40,230 nt of DNA from Nitrosomonadales bacterium. GTDB lineage: Bacteria; Pseudomonadota; Gammaproteobacteria; Burkholderiales; Gallionellaceae. The stretch spans positions 1 to 40,230 of the forward strand of contig JACRAT010000022.1 of assembly GCA_016234685.1 (NCBI GenBank), given 5' to 3'. Shown piece by piece: positions 17,105-28,825 of this stretch. The position numbers and the translations under genes are program-made. Under the pieces are notes generated by a model, which was not told the DNA's origin, did not search any database, and worked only from the letters and a program-made list of their open reading frames with translations. Each line of letters starts with the position of its first letter. Position 1 is the first letter of the stretch.

Positions 17105-17887
17105 TTACTCGATCTTCGCGGAGTTGCGCAGGTCGGTGATGGCTTTCTGGATGACTTGTTGTTGCAGGTGTTGCGCGATCTGCGGCTTCACTTGCTCGAA
17201 CTCGGGCGCTTTGTGGTCGCGCACATCGTCCAGCTTGATGACGTGCCAGCCGAATTGGCTCTGTACCGGGGCGCTGACTTGGCCCTTGTTCAGGGCGATC
17301 AGCGCATCGGCGAATTCCTTCACGAAGCCGCTAGGCACGGTCCAGCCGAGGTCGCCACCTTGCTTGGCAGAGCCGGGGTCCAGCGATTTGGTGGTGGCCA
17401 GTTTGTCGAATTTCGCGCCTTTCTTGAGTTGCTCGACCAGATCGCGCGCTTCTGCTTCGGTCTTCACCAGAATGTGGCGGGCCTTGTAGTCCTTGCTGTT
17501 GCCGCGCGCTTTCAGGGTGTCATATTCAGCCTTCATCTCATCTTCGCTGATCGGATGCGACTTCAGGTATTCCTTGATGTAGGCGTCAGCCAACACATTT
17601 TGCTTGATGACATCGAGCTGTTGAGCGACATCCGGGGTTTTGTCCAAGCCTTGTTTGACGGCAGCTTGCGAGATGATTTCCAGATTGATCAGGCTTTCGC
17701 GGATGGCTTTGCGCAACTCGGGATTATCCGGCTGGCCTTGTTCGACCAAGGCTTTGACGCGCGCTTCTACGCGCGATTGCGGGATGGAGACGCCATTGAC
17801 CAGTGCTGTGGATTTTTCTTCGGCAAAAGCCTGATTGGCGGACAGAAGGGCCAAGGCGATCAGCGCCGGTTTTACTGCTTTCAACAT
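17105..17887 (-). CDS. Periplasmic PpiC-type (parvulin) peptidyl-prolyl isomerase
   Basis: A 260-residue protein with a signal peptide (MLKAVKPALIALALLSANQAFA, cleavage near 22). Next is a helical SurA-N-like chaperone region (about 25-130). The parvulin domain (about 135-235) contains ARHILVKTEAEA, KSLDPGSAKQGGDLGW and VQSQFGWHVIKLDD. It probably helps folding of secreted and outer-membrane proteins. It is the last gene of the yciB-yciI-bolA-ppiC run, a conserved order in betaproteobacteria, and is followed by a strong terminator. Confidence 0.92.
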   Translation of the reverse strand: MLKAVKPALIALALLSANQAFAEEKSTALVNGVSIPQSRVEARVKALVEQGQPDNPELRKAIRESLINLEIISQAAVKQGLDKTPDVAQQLDVIKQNVLADAYIKEYLKSHPISEDEMKAEYDTLKARGNSKDYKARHILVKTEAEARDLVEQLKKGAKFDKLATTKSLDPGSAKQGGDLGWTVPSGFVKEFADALIALNKGQVSAPVQSQFGWHVIKLDDVRDHKAPEFEQVKPQIAQHLQQQVIQKAITDLRNSAKIE

Positions 17888-17899
17888 GCTTTATCCTCT

Positions 17900-18172
17900 C
17901 TACAGTGAATGGGATTCGTCGGGGGTGAGTGCGGTGATGGTCAAGGCATGGATGTCATGCTGCATCAGGTCGCCTAGCGCGGAATATATCATGCGATGTC
18001 TGGCCACGGTGGGCTTGCCGCTGAATTGGGCGGAGACCAGCGTAAGGCGGAAATAGCCGCCACCGCTTTGTACGCCGGCATGTCCGGCGTGCTTCTGGCT
18101 ATCGTCGATCAGCTCGACATGAGTGGGATCTAGCGCGGCGACTCGCTCGCGGATGGCGTTGGCGCGACTCAT
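17900..18172 (-). CDS. bolA: BolA family protein
   Basis: A 90-residue protein starting [20 protein letters not shown] with [28 protein letters not shown] and [15 protein letters not shown], the BolA/IbaG fold with its conserved histidines. BolA proteins pair with monothiol glutaredoxins in Fe-S cluster trafficking or act as regulators. The ATG at 18172 is chosen because it overlaps the stop of yciI (ATGA). An open extension to 18253 has no BolA similarity. Confidence 0.92.
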   Translation of the reverse strand: MSRANAIRERVAALDPTHVELIDDSQKHAGHAGVQSGGGYFRLTLVSAQFSGKPTVARHRMIYSALGDLMQHDIHALTITALTPDESHSL

Positions 18173-18471
18173 GCGGGGAATACTTTCTTGAAGGGTTTGA
18201 CGCTGACGCTGGCATACACGCCTGCGCTGACGTAAGGATCGGCGGCGGCCCACGCCTCGGCTTCTTGCAGAGTGGCGAACTCTGCGACGATCAGGCTACC
18301 GGTAAAACCTGCCGCGCCGGGATCTATCGCGTCCACCGCAGGGAACGGGCCAGCCAGCAACAAACGGCCCTGATCCTGCATAGCCTGCAAGCGCAGCAGA
18401 TGCGCGGGGCGGGCGGCCAAACGCAGCGGCAAGCTACCGGCCACATCCTGCCCGACGATGCTGTACAACAT
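18169..18471 (-). CDS. yciI: YciI-like protein
   Basis: A 100-residue protein starting [20 protein letters not shown], with [23 protein letters not shown] and the C-terminal [22 protein letters not shown]. This is the ferredoxin-like YCII domain with the conserved His and Asp-Pro-Y. The biochemical role is poorly defined. The start overlaps the yciB stop (TAATG) and the stop overlaps the bolA start, so the three genes are translationally coupled. Confidence 0.92.
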   Translation of the reverse strand: MLYSIVGQDVAGSLPLRLAARPAHLLRLQAMQDQGRLLLAGPFPAVDAIDPGAAGFTGSLIVAEFATLQEAEAWAAADPYVSAGVYASVSVKPFKKVFPA

Positions 18472-19013
18472 TAGTTCTGCTCCTTGTCCATATTGGCGTA
18501 TTTCGCCAGCCACATCGCTTGCACCACCACGAACACCAGCATCAGGCCGGTCGCGCCGAACATCTTGAAGTTGACCCAGGATTCGGTGGTGTAGTTGAAC
18601 GCGACATACAGATTGATGATGCCGAGCAGGGCGAAAAAGCCGCTCCAAGCCAGATTGAGCCGAGTCCACACGTGGTTGGGCAGTGCCATCTTGTCGCCCA
18701 GCAAGGCTTTCATCGGATTCTTGTTGAAAAGCAGGCTGGAGAACAGTAACACGGTGGAAAACACCCAGTACAGGATGGTAGGTTTCCACTTGATGAAGGT
18801 CTCGTCGTGCAGGATCAGCGTCGCGCCGCCGAACACGGCGATGATGCCGAAGGTGATCCACAACATGGTGTCTACCTTGCCGTGCCGCCACTTCGCCCAA
18901 GCGATCTGCACCACCGTCGCCGCGATGGCCGCAGCGGTGGCCGCGTAGATGCCGGCGGTTTTGAAAACGACGAAAAACAGGATGACGGGGAAGAGGTCGA
19001 ATAGCAGTTTCAT
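18471..19013 (-). CDS. yciB: Inner membrane protein YciB (septation protein A)
   Basis: A 180-residue protein with about five transmembrane helices, starting [19 protein letters not shown]. It has family segments [28 protein letters not shown] and WVNFKMFG. YciB/IspA/IspZ is linked to cell-envelope synthesis and septation. Overlaps with yciI show operon membership. msrB lies 23 bases upstream. Confidence 0.94.
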   Translation of the reverse strand: MKLLFDLFPVILFFVVFKTAGIYAATAAAIAATVVQIAWAKWRHGKVDTMLWITFGIIAVFGGATLILHDETFIKWKPTILYWVFSTVLLFSSLLFNKNPMKALLGDKMALPNHVWTRLNLAWSGFFALLGIINLYVAFNYTTESWVNFKMFGATGLMLVFVVVQAMWLAKYANMDKEQN

Positions 19014-19036
19014 GGCGGCGGATTATCCGGGGAATG

Positions 19037-19402
19037 TCAGGCTCTGTCGAGCCTTAGCGCGGCGGAGTTGATGCAGTAACGCAGCCCAGTCGGCGCTGGG
19101 CCGTCGTCGAATACATGGCCGAGGTGCGCGTCGCAGTGCGGGCAACGCACCTCCACCCGCCGCATCCCGTGCGAGTGATCGGCGACCTCCTTGATCGCCG
19201 TGTCCTCAGTGGATTGCCAGAAACTCGGCCAGCCGCTGCCGGAATCGAACTTGGCCGTCGAGTCGAATAGTGCCGTGCCGCAACACACGCAACGATAAAG
19301 GCCCGCAGTGTGGCAATCCCAATACTCGCCGCTGAACGGTGGCTCAGTGCCGCACTGGCGACAGACGCGAAACTGTTCGGGGGTGAGATGGGCATCTGGC
19401 AT
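19037..19402 (-). CDS. msrB: Peptide methionine-R-sulfoxide reductase MsrB
   Basis: A 121-residue protein starting [16 protein letters not shown] with [12 protein letters not shown], the zinc pairs C38-x-x-C41 and C87-x-x-C90, SGSGWPSFW and the catalytic RYCINSAAL (C110). It reduces methionine-R-sulfoxide in proteins. The ATG at 19402 gives the standard N-terminus; the open frame upstream overlaps the gst gene. It shares a cluster with other oxidative-stress genes (bcp, gst). Confidence 0.95.
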   Translation of the reverse strand: MPDAHLTPEQFRVCRQCGTEPPFSGEYWDCHTAGLYRCVCCGTALFDSTAKFDSGSGWPSFWQSTEDTAIKEVADHSHGMRRVEVRCPHCDAHLGHVFDDGPAPTGLRYCINSAALRLDRA

Positions 19403-19413
19403 GGCGTTCGCGC

Positions 19414-20022
19414 TTACTCGATCAAGCTGATTTTGACGCTGTCGCGTAGGCTCATCTGCGCGAACCAAGCCGCCAGATTCGGGTGCGTGCCGCGCCAGTC
19501 GCGCTCCGGCTGGCGCAGGTCGAGATAGACCAGCGCGCTCACCAGCGCCAGATCGGCCAGCGTCAACTGATCGCCCTCGCACCAAGTGAGTTCGCCCAGC
19601 TCTGTGGCAGCGTGCGCCAGCGCACGAGTGATGGCATCATTGTGGCGGGTGAGGGTGGCGGCATCCTGCTTGTCTTCCGGGCGCACGCGCTCGCCGCGGA
19701 CCATCACCGCCGAATCAACGATGCCGTCCGCCAGCGCCTCCCAGCGCTTCACCCGCATCCGCGCCAGCGCATCATCGCGCGGGATCAAAATCGGCGTGTC
19801 GTTCAGCGTATCGACATACTCCGCGATCACCGGTGAATCGAACACACACATCTCATCGTCCAGTATCAGCGCCGGGATGCGTCCCAGTGGATTTACCCGC
19901 GCCACCTGACTGCCCGGCTCACGCGGCGCGTCGGTCAGGTATTCGTGAGGCAGGTTCTTTTCCAGTAGTACGAGGCGAACCTTGCGCACGTAAGGGCTGG
20001 TGTGGGTGCCGAGTAGTTTCAT
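19414..20022 (-). CDS. Glutathione S-transferase family protein
   Basis: A 202-residue protein with a thioredoxin-like N-terminal domain ([20 protein letters not shown], then [13 protein letters not shown] and [12 protein letters not shown], the glutathione-binding Ser of the DSP motif) and a helical C-terminal domain with [18 protein letters not shown]. It resembles the stringent-starvation/YfcF-like GST group. The substrate is unknown. It starts 2 bases after the phoH stop. Confidence 0.9.
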   Translation of the reverse strand: MKLLGTHTSPYVRKVRLVLLEKNLPHEYLTDAPREPGSQVARVNPLGRIPALILDDEMCVFDSPVIAEYVDTLNDTPILIPRDDALARMRVKRWEALADGIVDSAVMVRGERVRPEDKQDAATLTRHNDAITRALAHAATELGELTWCEGDQLTLADLALVSALVYLDLRQPERDWRGTHPNLAAWFAQMSLRDSVKISLIE

Positions 20023-20024
20023 AT

Positions 20025-22942
<2,918 letters not shown>

Positions 22943-22947
22943 CGAAC

Positions 22948-23373
22948 ATGTCGTTCACTCTGCATCTGTTGGACTGGCGTGAGGGCGAATCCCGCTTGCG
23001 GGCGGTGCGCGAGTCGGTGTTCATCCAGGAGCAGCAAGTGCCGGAAGAGTTGGAATGGGACGGGCTGGATGCAGCTTGTCGCCATCTGCTTGCGTTGAAC
23101 GCTCAGGGCGAGGCCATAGGCTGCGCACGCATCACGCCCGATGCGCAGATCGGGCGGATGTGCGTGTTACCGCAGTGGCGCAGACAGCGTGTCGGTGCGG
23201 GGATGTTGCAGCTCTTGCTGACGGATGCCCGAGCGCGTCGCCTGCCGGAAGTGCATCTGCACGCCCAGCTCCACGCCTTGCCGTTCTACCGCAACTTCGG
23301 CTTCGTCGAATACGGCGAAACCTTCATGGATGCAGGCATCCCGCATCTGGCGATGAGGCTGCTACTCAGCTGA
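22948..23373 (+). CDS. GNAT family N-acetyltransferase
   Basis: A 141-residue protein starting MSFTLHLLDWREGESRLRAV. It has the family pattern VRESVFIQEQQVPEELEWD, the acetyl-CoA loop QWRRQRVGAGMLQLLL and the terminal FYRNFGFVEYGETFMDAGIP. It resembles ElaA/YjcF-type acetyltransferases of unknown substrate. It follows the L,D-transpeptidase gene by 5 bases in the tadA cluster and is convergent with the cyd-sqr cluster. Confidence 0.88.
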   Translation: MSFTLHLLDWREGESRLRAVRESVFIQEQQVPEELEWDGLDAACRHLLALNAQGEAIGCARITPDAQIGRMCVLPQWRRQRVGAGMLQLLLTDARARRLPEVHLHAQLHALPFYRNFGFVEYGETFMDAGIPHLAMRLLLS

Positions 23374-23422
23374 TTCTCCGCGAACGATGCGGGGCTCACG
23401 AATTTCAGGTTGCTTGAAACGA

Positions 23423-23463
23423 CGAACGCCCTCCGGTTCTTGGATGAAACCGGCGGGCGTTCG
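23423..23463. terminator. Long hairpin between convergent operons
   Basis: CGAACGCCC-t-CCGGTT (23423-23438) pairs with AACCGG-c-GGGCGTTCG (23448-23463): 15 pairs with one mismatch and a 9-base loop. It stands between the ends of the tadA cluster and the cyd-sqr cluster. No T-tract follows on either strand, so the bidirectional terminator role is likely but not typical. Confidence 0.6.
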
Positions 23464-23476
23464 TGGGTGACAGCGA

Positions 23477-23638
23477 TCAGTGATGCGACTTGGCGATCAG
23501 CTTGATCATCTTTATGTTGATGACGATGAACCGGATGGTCTGCCAGATGAGCGAGGTGCGCATGTAACGGGTGAATCCGGTCGGAGCGGGCGGGTAATAG
23601 GCCTGCTGGTAGGGTTCTTTGTTGATCGGTTTACTCAT
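23477..23638 (-). CDS. Small 53-residue protein at the end of the cyd-sqr cluster
   Basis: The frame encodes MSKPINKEPYQQAYYPPAPT, then GFTRYMRTSLIWQTIRFIVI and NIKMIKLIAKSHH. A proline/tyrosine-rich head is followed by a basic amphipathic or weakly hydrophobic helix (IWQTIRFIVINIKMIKLI). AGGAG stands 7 bases before the ATG, which supports translation. It lies 41 bases after the sqr-like gene on the same strand. I do not recognise the family. It could be a small membrane-surface partner of the flavoprotein. Confidence 0.7.
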   Translation of the reverse strand: MSKPINKEPYQQAYYPPAPTGFTRYMRTSLIWQTIRFIVINIKMIKLIAKSHH

Positions 23639-23679
23639 GGTTCAACTCCTGAAATATCGAATACGGTATGCGGAAAGGC

Positions 23680-25137
23680 TCAGTCCGGGATGAGCGACCA
23701 GCCCGGATTCAGCTTGGCTTGGTAGATGAAAGCGTGGTGCAGCATGTACTTCATCCAGTGGCCGGCTAGGCCGATCTCGCCGAAGGTCAGCTCCATGTCC
23801 CGGCCGAACTCGGGATACTTATCGTAGTCGGGGACGACCGGGTAGACGGTCATGGTGGCGGCAGTGCCGTTGAGGAAACTCGCTCCGGTAGAGGCCACGC
23901 AGGCGGCGCCCATCTCGGCCATCGAGGCTGTGTGGGTCGGCTGGGGGGCTCCGTTCAGCATGTCACGTATGCTCATGGCGACAGCCTTGGCCATGGCAGC
24001 GGATGGCATACCGGTACGCGGCGGTGTCGGGCTGATCTGGGTGTCGTTGGGGTTCTTCATCACCTTGCTGATCGGGTGCGGCGGTGCGAAGGCGATGCCG
24101 ACGGCAAACATGTTCTTGTAGGTCGGTGACTGGTAGGTGCGGGGCCAGTCGCGGGCCGACCATTCCGAGTAGGGGCGAGCGGTGTAGTCGGCATCGACCT
24201 TCATAAAGCCATTCGGGGCGAACAGTTTGGCGGTGATGTCTTCGCCTGTTTTGTCGTAGGCCTTCAGGCCGACACCGGCGAACGGCGGGATCAGCATGGA
24301 GAAGTCGAAGTCCAGTTCGTGGAAGGTGCCGTCCAACAGTTCGTAATGGATCTTGCCGGATTCCACCTTCTTGACGTGGGCGCGGGTGATCCATTCCATG
24401 TCGCGCTCGACCATCAGCGACTCGGCGAAGGTCTTGCCGTTGGTGATGTAGCCGCCGCGCTTGATGTGCACGCCGCCCATGCCGAAATCGCCCAGTTCGT
24501 ATTCGTTGCTGATCCAGATGACGCGGGCCATGTGGCGCACGCCGGCGGCGCGCAGCACATAGTCCACGTTGTAGATGTATTCGAAGGCCGCGCCCTGACA
24601 GGTGCACATGCCGTGACCGGTGCCGATCACGATGTTGCAGCGCTGGCCGCGACGCATATCATCGATGACCTGCTGTAGTTTGTGGTTGGCTTCCACGGCG
24701 TGGCTGGCGGTACACACCGACACGGTGTGGCCGTGCTCAGGGCCGAGTCCTTCGGTCGCCCCGAAGTTCAGCTTGGGGCCCGTGGCGTTGATCAGGTAGT
24801 CATACTCGATCGTCTCTTGGATGCCGACCTTGTTCGGATGGGTGTACTCGATGATGACAAATGGCTGGGCACTGGATGCGCTGCCTTCTGGGTTGATGGA
24901 CAGGGCCTTGGCCTGATGGAAAGTGACGTGGGTCTTCTTGTAGACCTCCGCCAAGTCGTGGGTGACCTGATCCTCACCCATGCTGCCGACACCCACCCAG
25001 ATGTTGGAAGGTATCCAGTTCCATTTCGCGTTCGGCGAAACGACGATGATCTCGTGCTGCTTGCCAGCCCATTTGTTCAGGTACCGTGCGGCGGTATGCC
25101 CCGCGACACCCGCGCCCAGAATGACTATCTTTGCCAT
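23680..25137 (-). CDS. Sulfide:quinone oxidoreductase family flavoprotein
   Basis: A 485-residue protein with an N-terminal FAD-binding dinucleotide fold (KIVILGAGVAGHTAARYL), a second GTGHGMC nucleotide-type loop, the FAD-contact segment FAVGIAFAPPHP and an amphipathic C-terminal region suitable for monotopic membrane attachment. Cysteines at 142, 178, 180 and 413 are placed like the redox cysteines of SQR-family enzymes; C178-x-C180 is notable. Such enzymes oxidise sulfide to sulfane sulfur and reduce quinone. The type is not certain and I would not call it classical type I. It follows a rhodanese gene and a bd-oxidase cluster on the same strand. AGGAGAGAGC precedes the ATG. Confidence 0.82.
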   Translation of the reverse strand: MAKIVILGAGVAGHTAARYLNKWAGKQHEIIVVSPNAKWNWIPSNIWVGVGSMGEDQVTHDLAEVYKKTHVTFHQAKALSINPEGSASSAQPFVIIEYTHPNKVGIQETIEYDYLINATGPKLNFGATEGLGPEHGHTVSVCTASHAVEANHKLQQVIDDMRRGQRCNIVIGTGHGMCTCQGAAFEYIYNVDYVLRAAGVRHMARVIWISNEYELGDFGMGGVHIKRGGYITNGKTFAESLMVERDMEWITRAHVKKVESGKIHYELLDGTFHELDFDFSMLIPPFAGVGLKAYDKTGEDITAKLFAPNGFMKVDADYTARPYSEWSARDWPRTYQSPTYKNMFAVGIAFAPPHPISKVMKNPNDTQISPTPPRTGMPSAAMAKAVAMSIRDMLNGAPQPTHTASMAEMGAACVASTGASFLNGTAATMTVYPVVPDYDKYPEFGRDMELTFGEIGLAGHWMKYMLHHAFIYQAKLNPGWSLIPD

Positions 25138-25188
25138 GCTCTCTCCTGTGGTTTTCTTATCGCTTGAAACGTATGGTCCGCTCGGTGT

Positions 25189-25575
25189 CTATTCGTTGCC
25201 GTAGCGGTTGGTGTCCTTCAGGACGGGAAGTCCTTGGCTGCTCCAGGCCTCGATGCCGCCGGACATGGAAACCAGATCGGTATAACCGATGCGTTGCAGG
25301 TTCAACACTGCCAGCGCCGAACGTCCGCCGGTCTTGCAGTACACCACCGCAGGGCGACTCTTGTCGGCGAAGGCGGGGTGCTCGCCGATGCGGAACTCGA
25401 CCACGCCGCGCGGCAGGTTGATCGCGCCGGGCAGGCGGCCGGCTTCATATTCGGCGGGTTCGCGCACGTCTAGACATAACACGCCGCTCTCCAGTAGTTT
25501 CGTCGCACTGGTGACATCGGTTTCGCGGATCTGTGCGCGGGCTTCCGCGACCAGTTGCATGGGGGTGAGGCTCAT
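25189..25575 (-). CDS. Rhodanese-like sulfurtransferase in the cyd-sqr cluster
   Basis: A 128-residue rhodanese starting MSLTPMQLVAEARAQ with CLDVREPAEYEAGRLPGAIN and the active-site loop CKTGGRS. CAGGAGAC precedes the ATG at 25575; an open extension to 25623 overlaps the end of ybgE and is not family-like. Placed immediately upstream of the sulfide:quinone reductase gene, it probably accepts sulfane sulfur made by that enzyme. Confidence 0.9.
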   Translation of the reverse strand: MSLTPMQLVAEARAQIRETDVTSATKLLESGVLCLDVREPAEYEAGRLPGAINLPRGVVEFRIGEHPAFADKSRPAVVYCKTGGRSALAVLNLQRIGYTDLVSMSGGIEAWSSQGLPVLKDTNRYGNE

Positions 25576-25600
25576 ATCGTTGTCTCCTGTTGATGGATGG

Positions 25601-25876
25601 TCAGCCGCGCGACAGCTCGGCAAGGCCGATGGCCAGCAGCGTCCATGCGGCCCAAGGGCCGAGCAGGATGCGCCACAGGCGGTGTTCCGGTTTGAACCCG
25701 ACGCCGTGCACGAATCCGGCCGAAGTCCCCCACATCACCAGCATCAGCAACCAATGCTCGGCATGGCCGAGCGCCGTGGGATAGGTGAGGATCGTGCCAC
25801 TCACGCCCAGTGCCAGCAGCAGCGATACCATGCGCGGCGATCTGGCGTAGAGCGGGGAGTTTTCGTTATGGCTCAT
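25601..25876 (-). CDS. ybgE: Cyd operon protein YbgE
   Basis: A 91-residue membrane protein with three hydrophobic helices. It contains HAEHWLLMLVMWGTSAGFVHG and VGFKPEHRLWR, which matches the YbgE signature (W-x-GLLLMW...GVIHGVGFRP in E. coli). YbgE is encoded with cydABX but its role is not settled. It is separated from cydX by a 101-base structured spacer. Confidence 0.88.
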   Translation of the reverse strand: MSHNENSPLYARSPRMVSLLLALGVSGTILTYPTALGHAEHWLLMLVMWGTSAGFVHGVGFKPEHRLWRILLGPWAAWTLLAIGLAELSRG

Positions 25877-25896
25877 GGCTTAAGCTCCGTAAGGAG

Positions 25897-25970
25897 TTGC
25901 TCCGAAGCCGGGTGACGACCGAAAACCGGGGGAGAAAACGGTCGGCACGGAAATCGTGACTTTGGAGCAA
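25897..25970 (-). promoter_or_regulatory. Structured spacer between cydX and ybgE
   Basis: Nested inverted repeats: TTGCTCC/GGAGCAA (25897-25903 and 25964-25970) enclose CGACCG/CGGTCG (25916-25921 and 25939-25944). A CTCC-TTAC-GGAG stem lies nearer to ybgE. There is no T-tract. It may set mRNA processing or differential expression between cydABX and the downstream genes. Confidence 0.4.
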
Positions 25971-25977
25971 CATTGGG

Positions 25978-26097
25978 TTAGTGCGGCTCGTGCTCATCCT
26001 GTTCGTGGGAACAGGCGCGCGCGTCGCACATCATGGTATTGACGATGGCCAGCAGCACGGCCAGTGTGACTCCGAGTATCCAGGCGAAATACCACAT
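25978..26097 (-). CDS. cydX: Cytochrome bd oxidase small subunit CydX
   Basis: A 39-residue single-helix protein, MWYFAWILGVTLAVLLAIVN followed by TMMCDARACSHEQDEHEPH. The MWYFAWILG start is diagnostic of CydX, which binds CydA and stabilises the haems. The tail is unusually rich in Cys and His (C24, C29, H31, H36, H39). The gene starts 14 bases after cydB with AAGGAAA upstream. Confidence 0.95.
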   Translation of the reverse strand: MWYFAWILGVTLAVLLAIVNTMMCDARACSHEQDEHEPH

Positions 26098-26111
26098 GGT
26101 CGTTTCCTTTC

Positions 26112-27248
26112 TCAGTAAGCAGATTTATCGTTGGCGTGGATGAAGGCGGCAGTGACCTTGCCGGACATCTTTTTGTACGCCCAGCTGGTGTAGACGATGA
26201 TGAGCGGCAGGAAGATCACCGTCGCGCCCAGCATCAGACCCAGCGTCAGCTGCGACGACACGCTGTCCCACACGGTCAGGCTGGAGCGCGGGTCGGAGCT
26301 GGACGGCATGATGAAGGGGAACAGCGACACGCCCGCTGTGCCGATGATGCCCAGCATCGACAGCGAGGTGCCGACGAAGGCGATGAGCGGCTTGTGGAAC
26401 TTGGCTGCGATCAGCGCCAGCAGTCCGCCTGCGAAGCCGATGGTCGGAACCAGTTGGGTGGCCGGGTACAAGCTGTAGTTCTGCATCCATGCCCCGGCCT
26501 GCATCACCACGGTCTTGTCGAGCGGGTTGGGCAGGGCATTCGGGTCGATGGCGCTGGTGATGACGAAGCCCGGAATGTCTTTCAGCCACACCCCTGCCGC
26601 CGCGAACAGCACTAGCGTCAGCGTGCCGAAGATCAGCGAGGCGCTGCGCACGCGGCGGTACACGTCGCCCTCGGTGCGTATCATCAGGTAGTTGGCGCCG
26701 TGGGCGGTGATCATCGCCGAGCTGACCAACCCGGTGAGCAGCGCGAACGGGTTGAGCAAGGCCCAGAACGTGCCGGTGTAGAAGCTGCGCAGGTCGTTGT
26801 CGAAGTGGAACGGTACGCCCTGCAACAGGTTGCCGAAGGCCACGCCGAAGATCACCGGCGGTACGAATCCGCCTACGAACAGACCCCAGTCCCAAGTTTT
26901 GCGCCACACCGGACTCTCGATCTTGCTGCGGTAATCGAATCCCACCGGGCGGAAGAACAGCGCCCACAGCACCGCCAGCATCGCCCAGTAAAAGCCCGAA
27001 AAGGCGGTGGCATAGACCAGCGGCCAAGCGGCGAAGATCGCTCCGCCAGCGGTGATGAACCACACTTGGTTACCGTCCCAGTGCGGGCCTACCGTGTTGA
27101 TCATGATGCGGCGCTCGACATCGGTCTTGCCTGCGAACGGTAGCAGCGTGCCCACGCCCATGTCGTGGCCGTCCATGATGGCGAAGCCCAGCAACAGGGC
27201 GCCGACCAGCACCCACCAGATCAGTTTCAGTGTTTCGTAATCCAGCAT
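26112..27248 (-). CDS. cydB: Cytochrome bd ubiquinol oxidase subunit II
   Basis: A 378-residue membrane protein with about eight or nine helices, starting MLDYETLKLIWWVLVGALLL with GFAIMDGHDMGVG and INTVGPHWDGNQVW, typical of CydB. It forms the quinol oxidase with CydA and CydX. It starts 11 bases after the cydA stop with a good ribosome-binding site (AGGAGATAAAC). Confidence 0.97.
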   Translation of the reverse strand: MLDYETLKLIWWVLVGALLLGFAIMDGHDMGVGTLLPFAGKTDVERRIMINTVGPHWDGNQVWFITAGGAIFAAWPLVYATAFSGFYWAMLAVLWALFFRPVGFDYRSKIESPVWRKTWDWGLFVGGFVPPVIFGVAFGNLLQGVPFHFDNDLRSFYTGTFWALLNPFALLTGLVSSAMITAHGANYLMIRTEGDVYRRVRSASLIFGTLTLVLFAAAGVWLKDIPGFVITSAIDPNALPNPLDKTVVMQAGAWMQNYSLYPATQLVPTIGFAGGLLALIAAKFHKPLIAFVGTSLSMLGIIGTAGVSLFPFIMPSSSDPRSSLTVWDSVSSQLTLGLMLGATVIFLPLIIVYTSWAYKKMSGKVTAAFIHANDKSAY

Positions 27249-27259
27249 GTTTATCTCCT

Positions 27260-28816
27260 TTATTTGGCGGTTTGGTCGGCGTAGTAGCGTCCGGTGCCTA
27301 GGCTGCCCGGCCCCTTACGGGCGAACTTCACCATCAGATACATCTCGATGATGAGCAAGCCGGTGTAGAACAGCACAAAGCCGGAGAGCGAGCCGTACAG
27401 GCTTTCCACCGACAGGCTGGAGGCGGACAAATGCGTCGGCAGCACGCCGTAGATGGTCCACGGCTGGCGGCCATACTCGGCCACGAACCAGCCGAATTCG
27501 GCGGCGATCCATGGGGTGGGGATCATCAGTACCGCCCAGCGCAGCAGCCAGCGCTGCTTGAGGAAGGTATCGCGCAGGGTGTAGTAGAGCGAGAGGGTGA
27601 ACAGCAGCGCGAAGGCAAAGCCCAGTACCACCATCACGCGGAACGACCAGAACATCGGCGCGACGCGCGGCACGGTGCTGTCCACCGCCTGCTGCACCAT
27701 CGCGGGGGTAGCCTGCGCGACATCCTGCGTATATTTCTTCAGCAACAGGCCATAGCCCAGATCGGCCTTGTGTGCCTCGAACTGCGTCTTGGCATCGTCG
27801 TCGTTCTTGTCACGGCGTAGCGCTTCCATTGCGGTCACGGCGAGGATGCCGGACTGGATGCGAGTGCGGTTCTTCTCCTTGATCTCGGCGATGCCGGGGA
27901 TCTCCTTGGTGAAGCTGCGTGTGCCGATGATGCCCATCACATAAGGGATCTGTAGCTCGTAATCGTTGCTCTGTGTCGCTTCGTTGGGGATGGCGATCAG
28001 GTTGAAGCCAGCCGGAGCGGGCTCGGTGTGCCACATCGCTTCCATCGCCGCCAGTTTGGTCTGCTGCGACTCGGACAGGGTGTAGCCGGACTCGTCACCC
28101 AGCACGATCACCGACAACGAAGAGGCAAAGCCGAACGCCGCCGCCACACGGAAGGAGCGGCGGGCGAACTCGATGTCGCGGCCCTTGAGCAGATACCAGG
28201 ACGAGATGCCCAGCACGAACAGTGAGGCGGTGACGTAACCGGCGGAGACGGTGTGGACGAACTTGGCTTGTGCGGTGGGGTTGAGCATCACTTCCCAGAA
28301 GTTGGTCATTTCCATGCGCATGGTGGTGTAGGAGAACTCCGCGCCTATCGGGTCTTGCATCCAGCCGTTGGCGATCAAGATCCACAACGCCGACAGGTTG
28401 GAGCCGATGGCGGTGAGGATGGTCACCAGCAGGTGCTCCCCCTTGGAGAGCTTGTCCCAGCCGAAGAAGAACAGGCCGATGAAGGTGGATTCAAGGAAGA
28501 ACGCCATCAGCCCTTCGATGGCCAGCGGCGCGCCGAAGATGTCGCCAACGTAGTGCGAGTAATACGCCCAGTTGGTGCCGAACTGGAATTCCATGGTCAG
28601 CCCGGTGGTGACACCGAGCGCGAAGTTGATGCCGAACAGCTTGCCCCAGAAGCGGGTCATGTCTTTGTAGATCTGCTGGCCGGTGATGACGTAGGTCGAC
28701 TCCATGATGACCAGCATGAAAGTCATGCCCAGCGTCAGCGGCACGAACAAAAAGTGATAAAGCGCGGTGACTGCGAATTGCAGCCGGGACAGGTCAACCA
28801 GTTCAGTGCTGATCAT
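27260..28816 (-). CDS. cydA: Cytochrome bd ubiquinol oxidase subunit I
   Basis: A 518-residue membrane protein. The haem b595 ligand is H21 (in ALYHFLFVPLT), the b558 His is in AKFVHTVSAGY, and the b558 Met is in SFRVMVVLG. The quinol-loop region is long, as in E. coli CydA (EIPGIAEIKEKNRTRIQSG and onward), and GRQPW is present. The enzyme oxidises quinol and reduces O2 with high affinity, without proton pumping. bd oxidases are known to tolerate sulfide and NO. It lies 9 bases after cydP. Confidence 0.97.
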   Translation of the reverse strand: MISTELVDLSRLQFAVTALYHFLFVPLTLGMTFMLVIMESTYVITGQQIYKDMTRFWGKLFGINFALGVTTGLTMEFQFGTNWAYYSHYVGDIFGAPLAIEGLMAFFLESTFIGLFFFGWDKLSKGEHLLVTILTAIGSNLSALWILIANGWMQDPIGAEFSYTTMRMEMTNFWEVMLNPTAQAKFVHTVSAGYVTASLFVLGISSWYLLKGRDIEFARRSFRVAAAFGFASSLSVIVLGDESGYTLSESQQTKLAAMEAMWHTEPAPAGFNLIAIPNEATQSNDYELQIPYVMGIIGTRSFTKEIPGIAEIKEKNRTRIQSGILAVTAMEALRRDKNDDDAKTQFEAHKADLGYGLLLKKYTQDVAQATPAMVQQAVDSTVPRVAPMFWSFRVMVVLGFAFALLFTLSLYYTLRDTFLKQRWLLRWAVLMIPTPWIAAEFGWFVAEYGRQPWTIYGVLPTHLSASSLSVESLYGSLSGFVLFYTGLLIIEMYLMVKFARKGPGSLGTGRYYADQTAK

Positions 28817-28825
28817 GCTTTCTCC

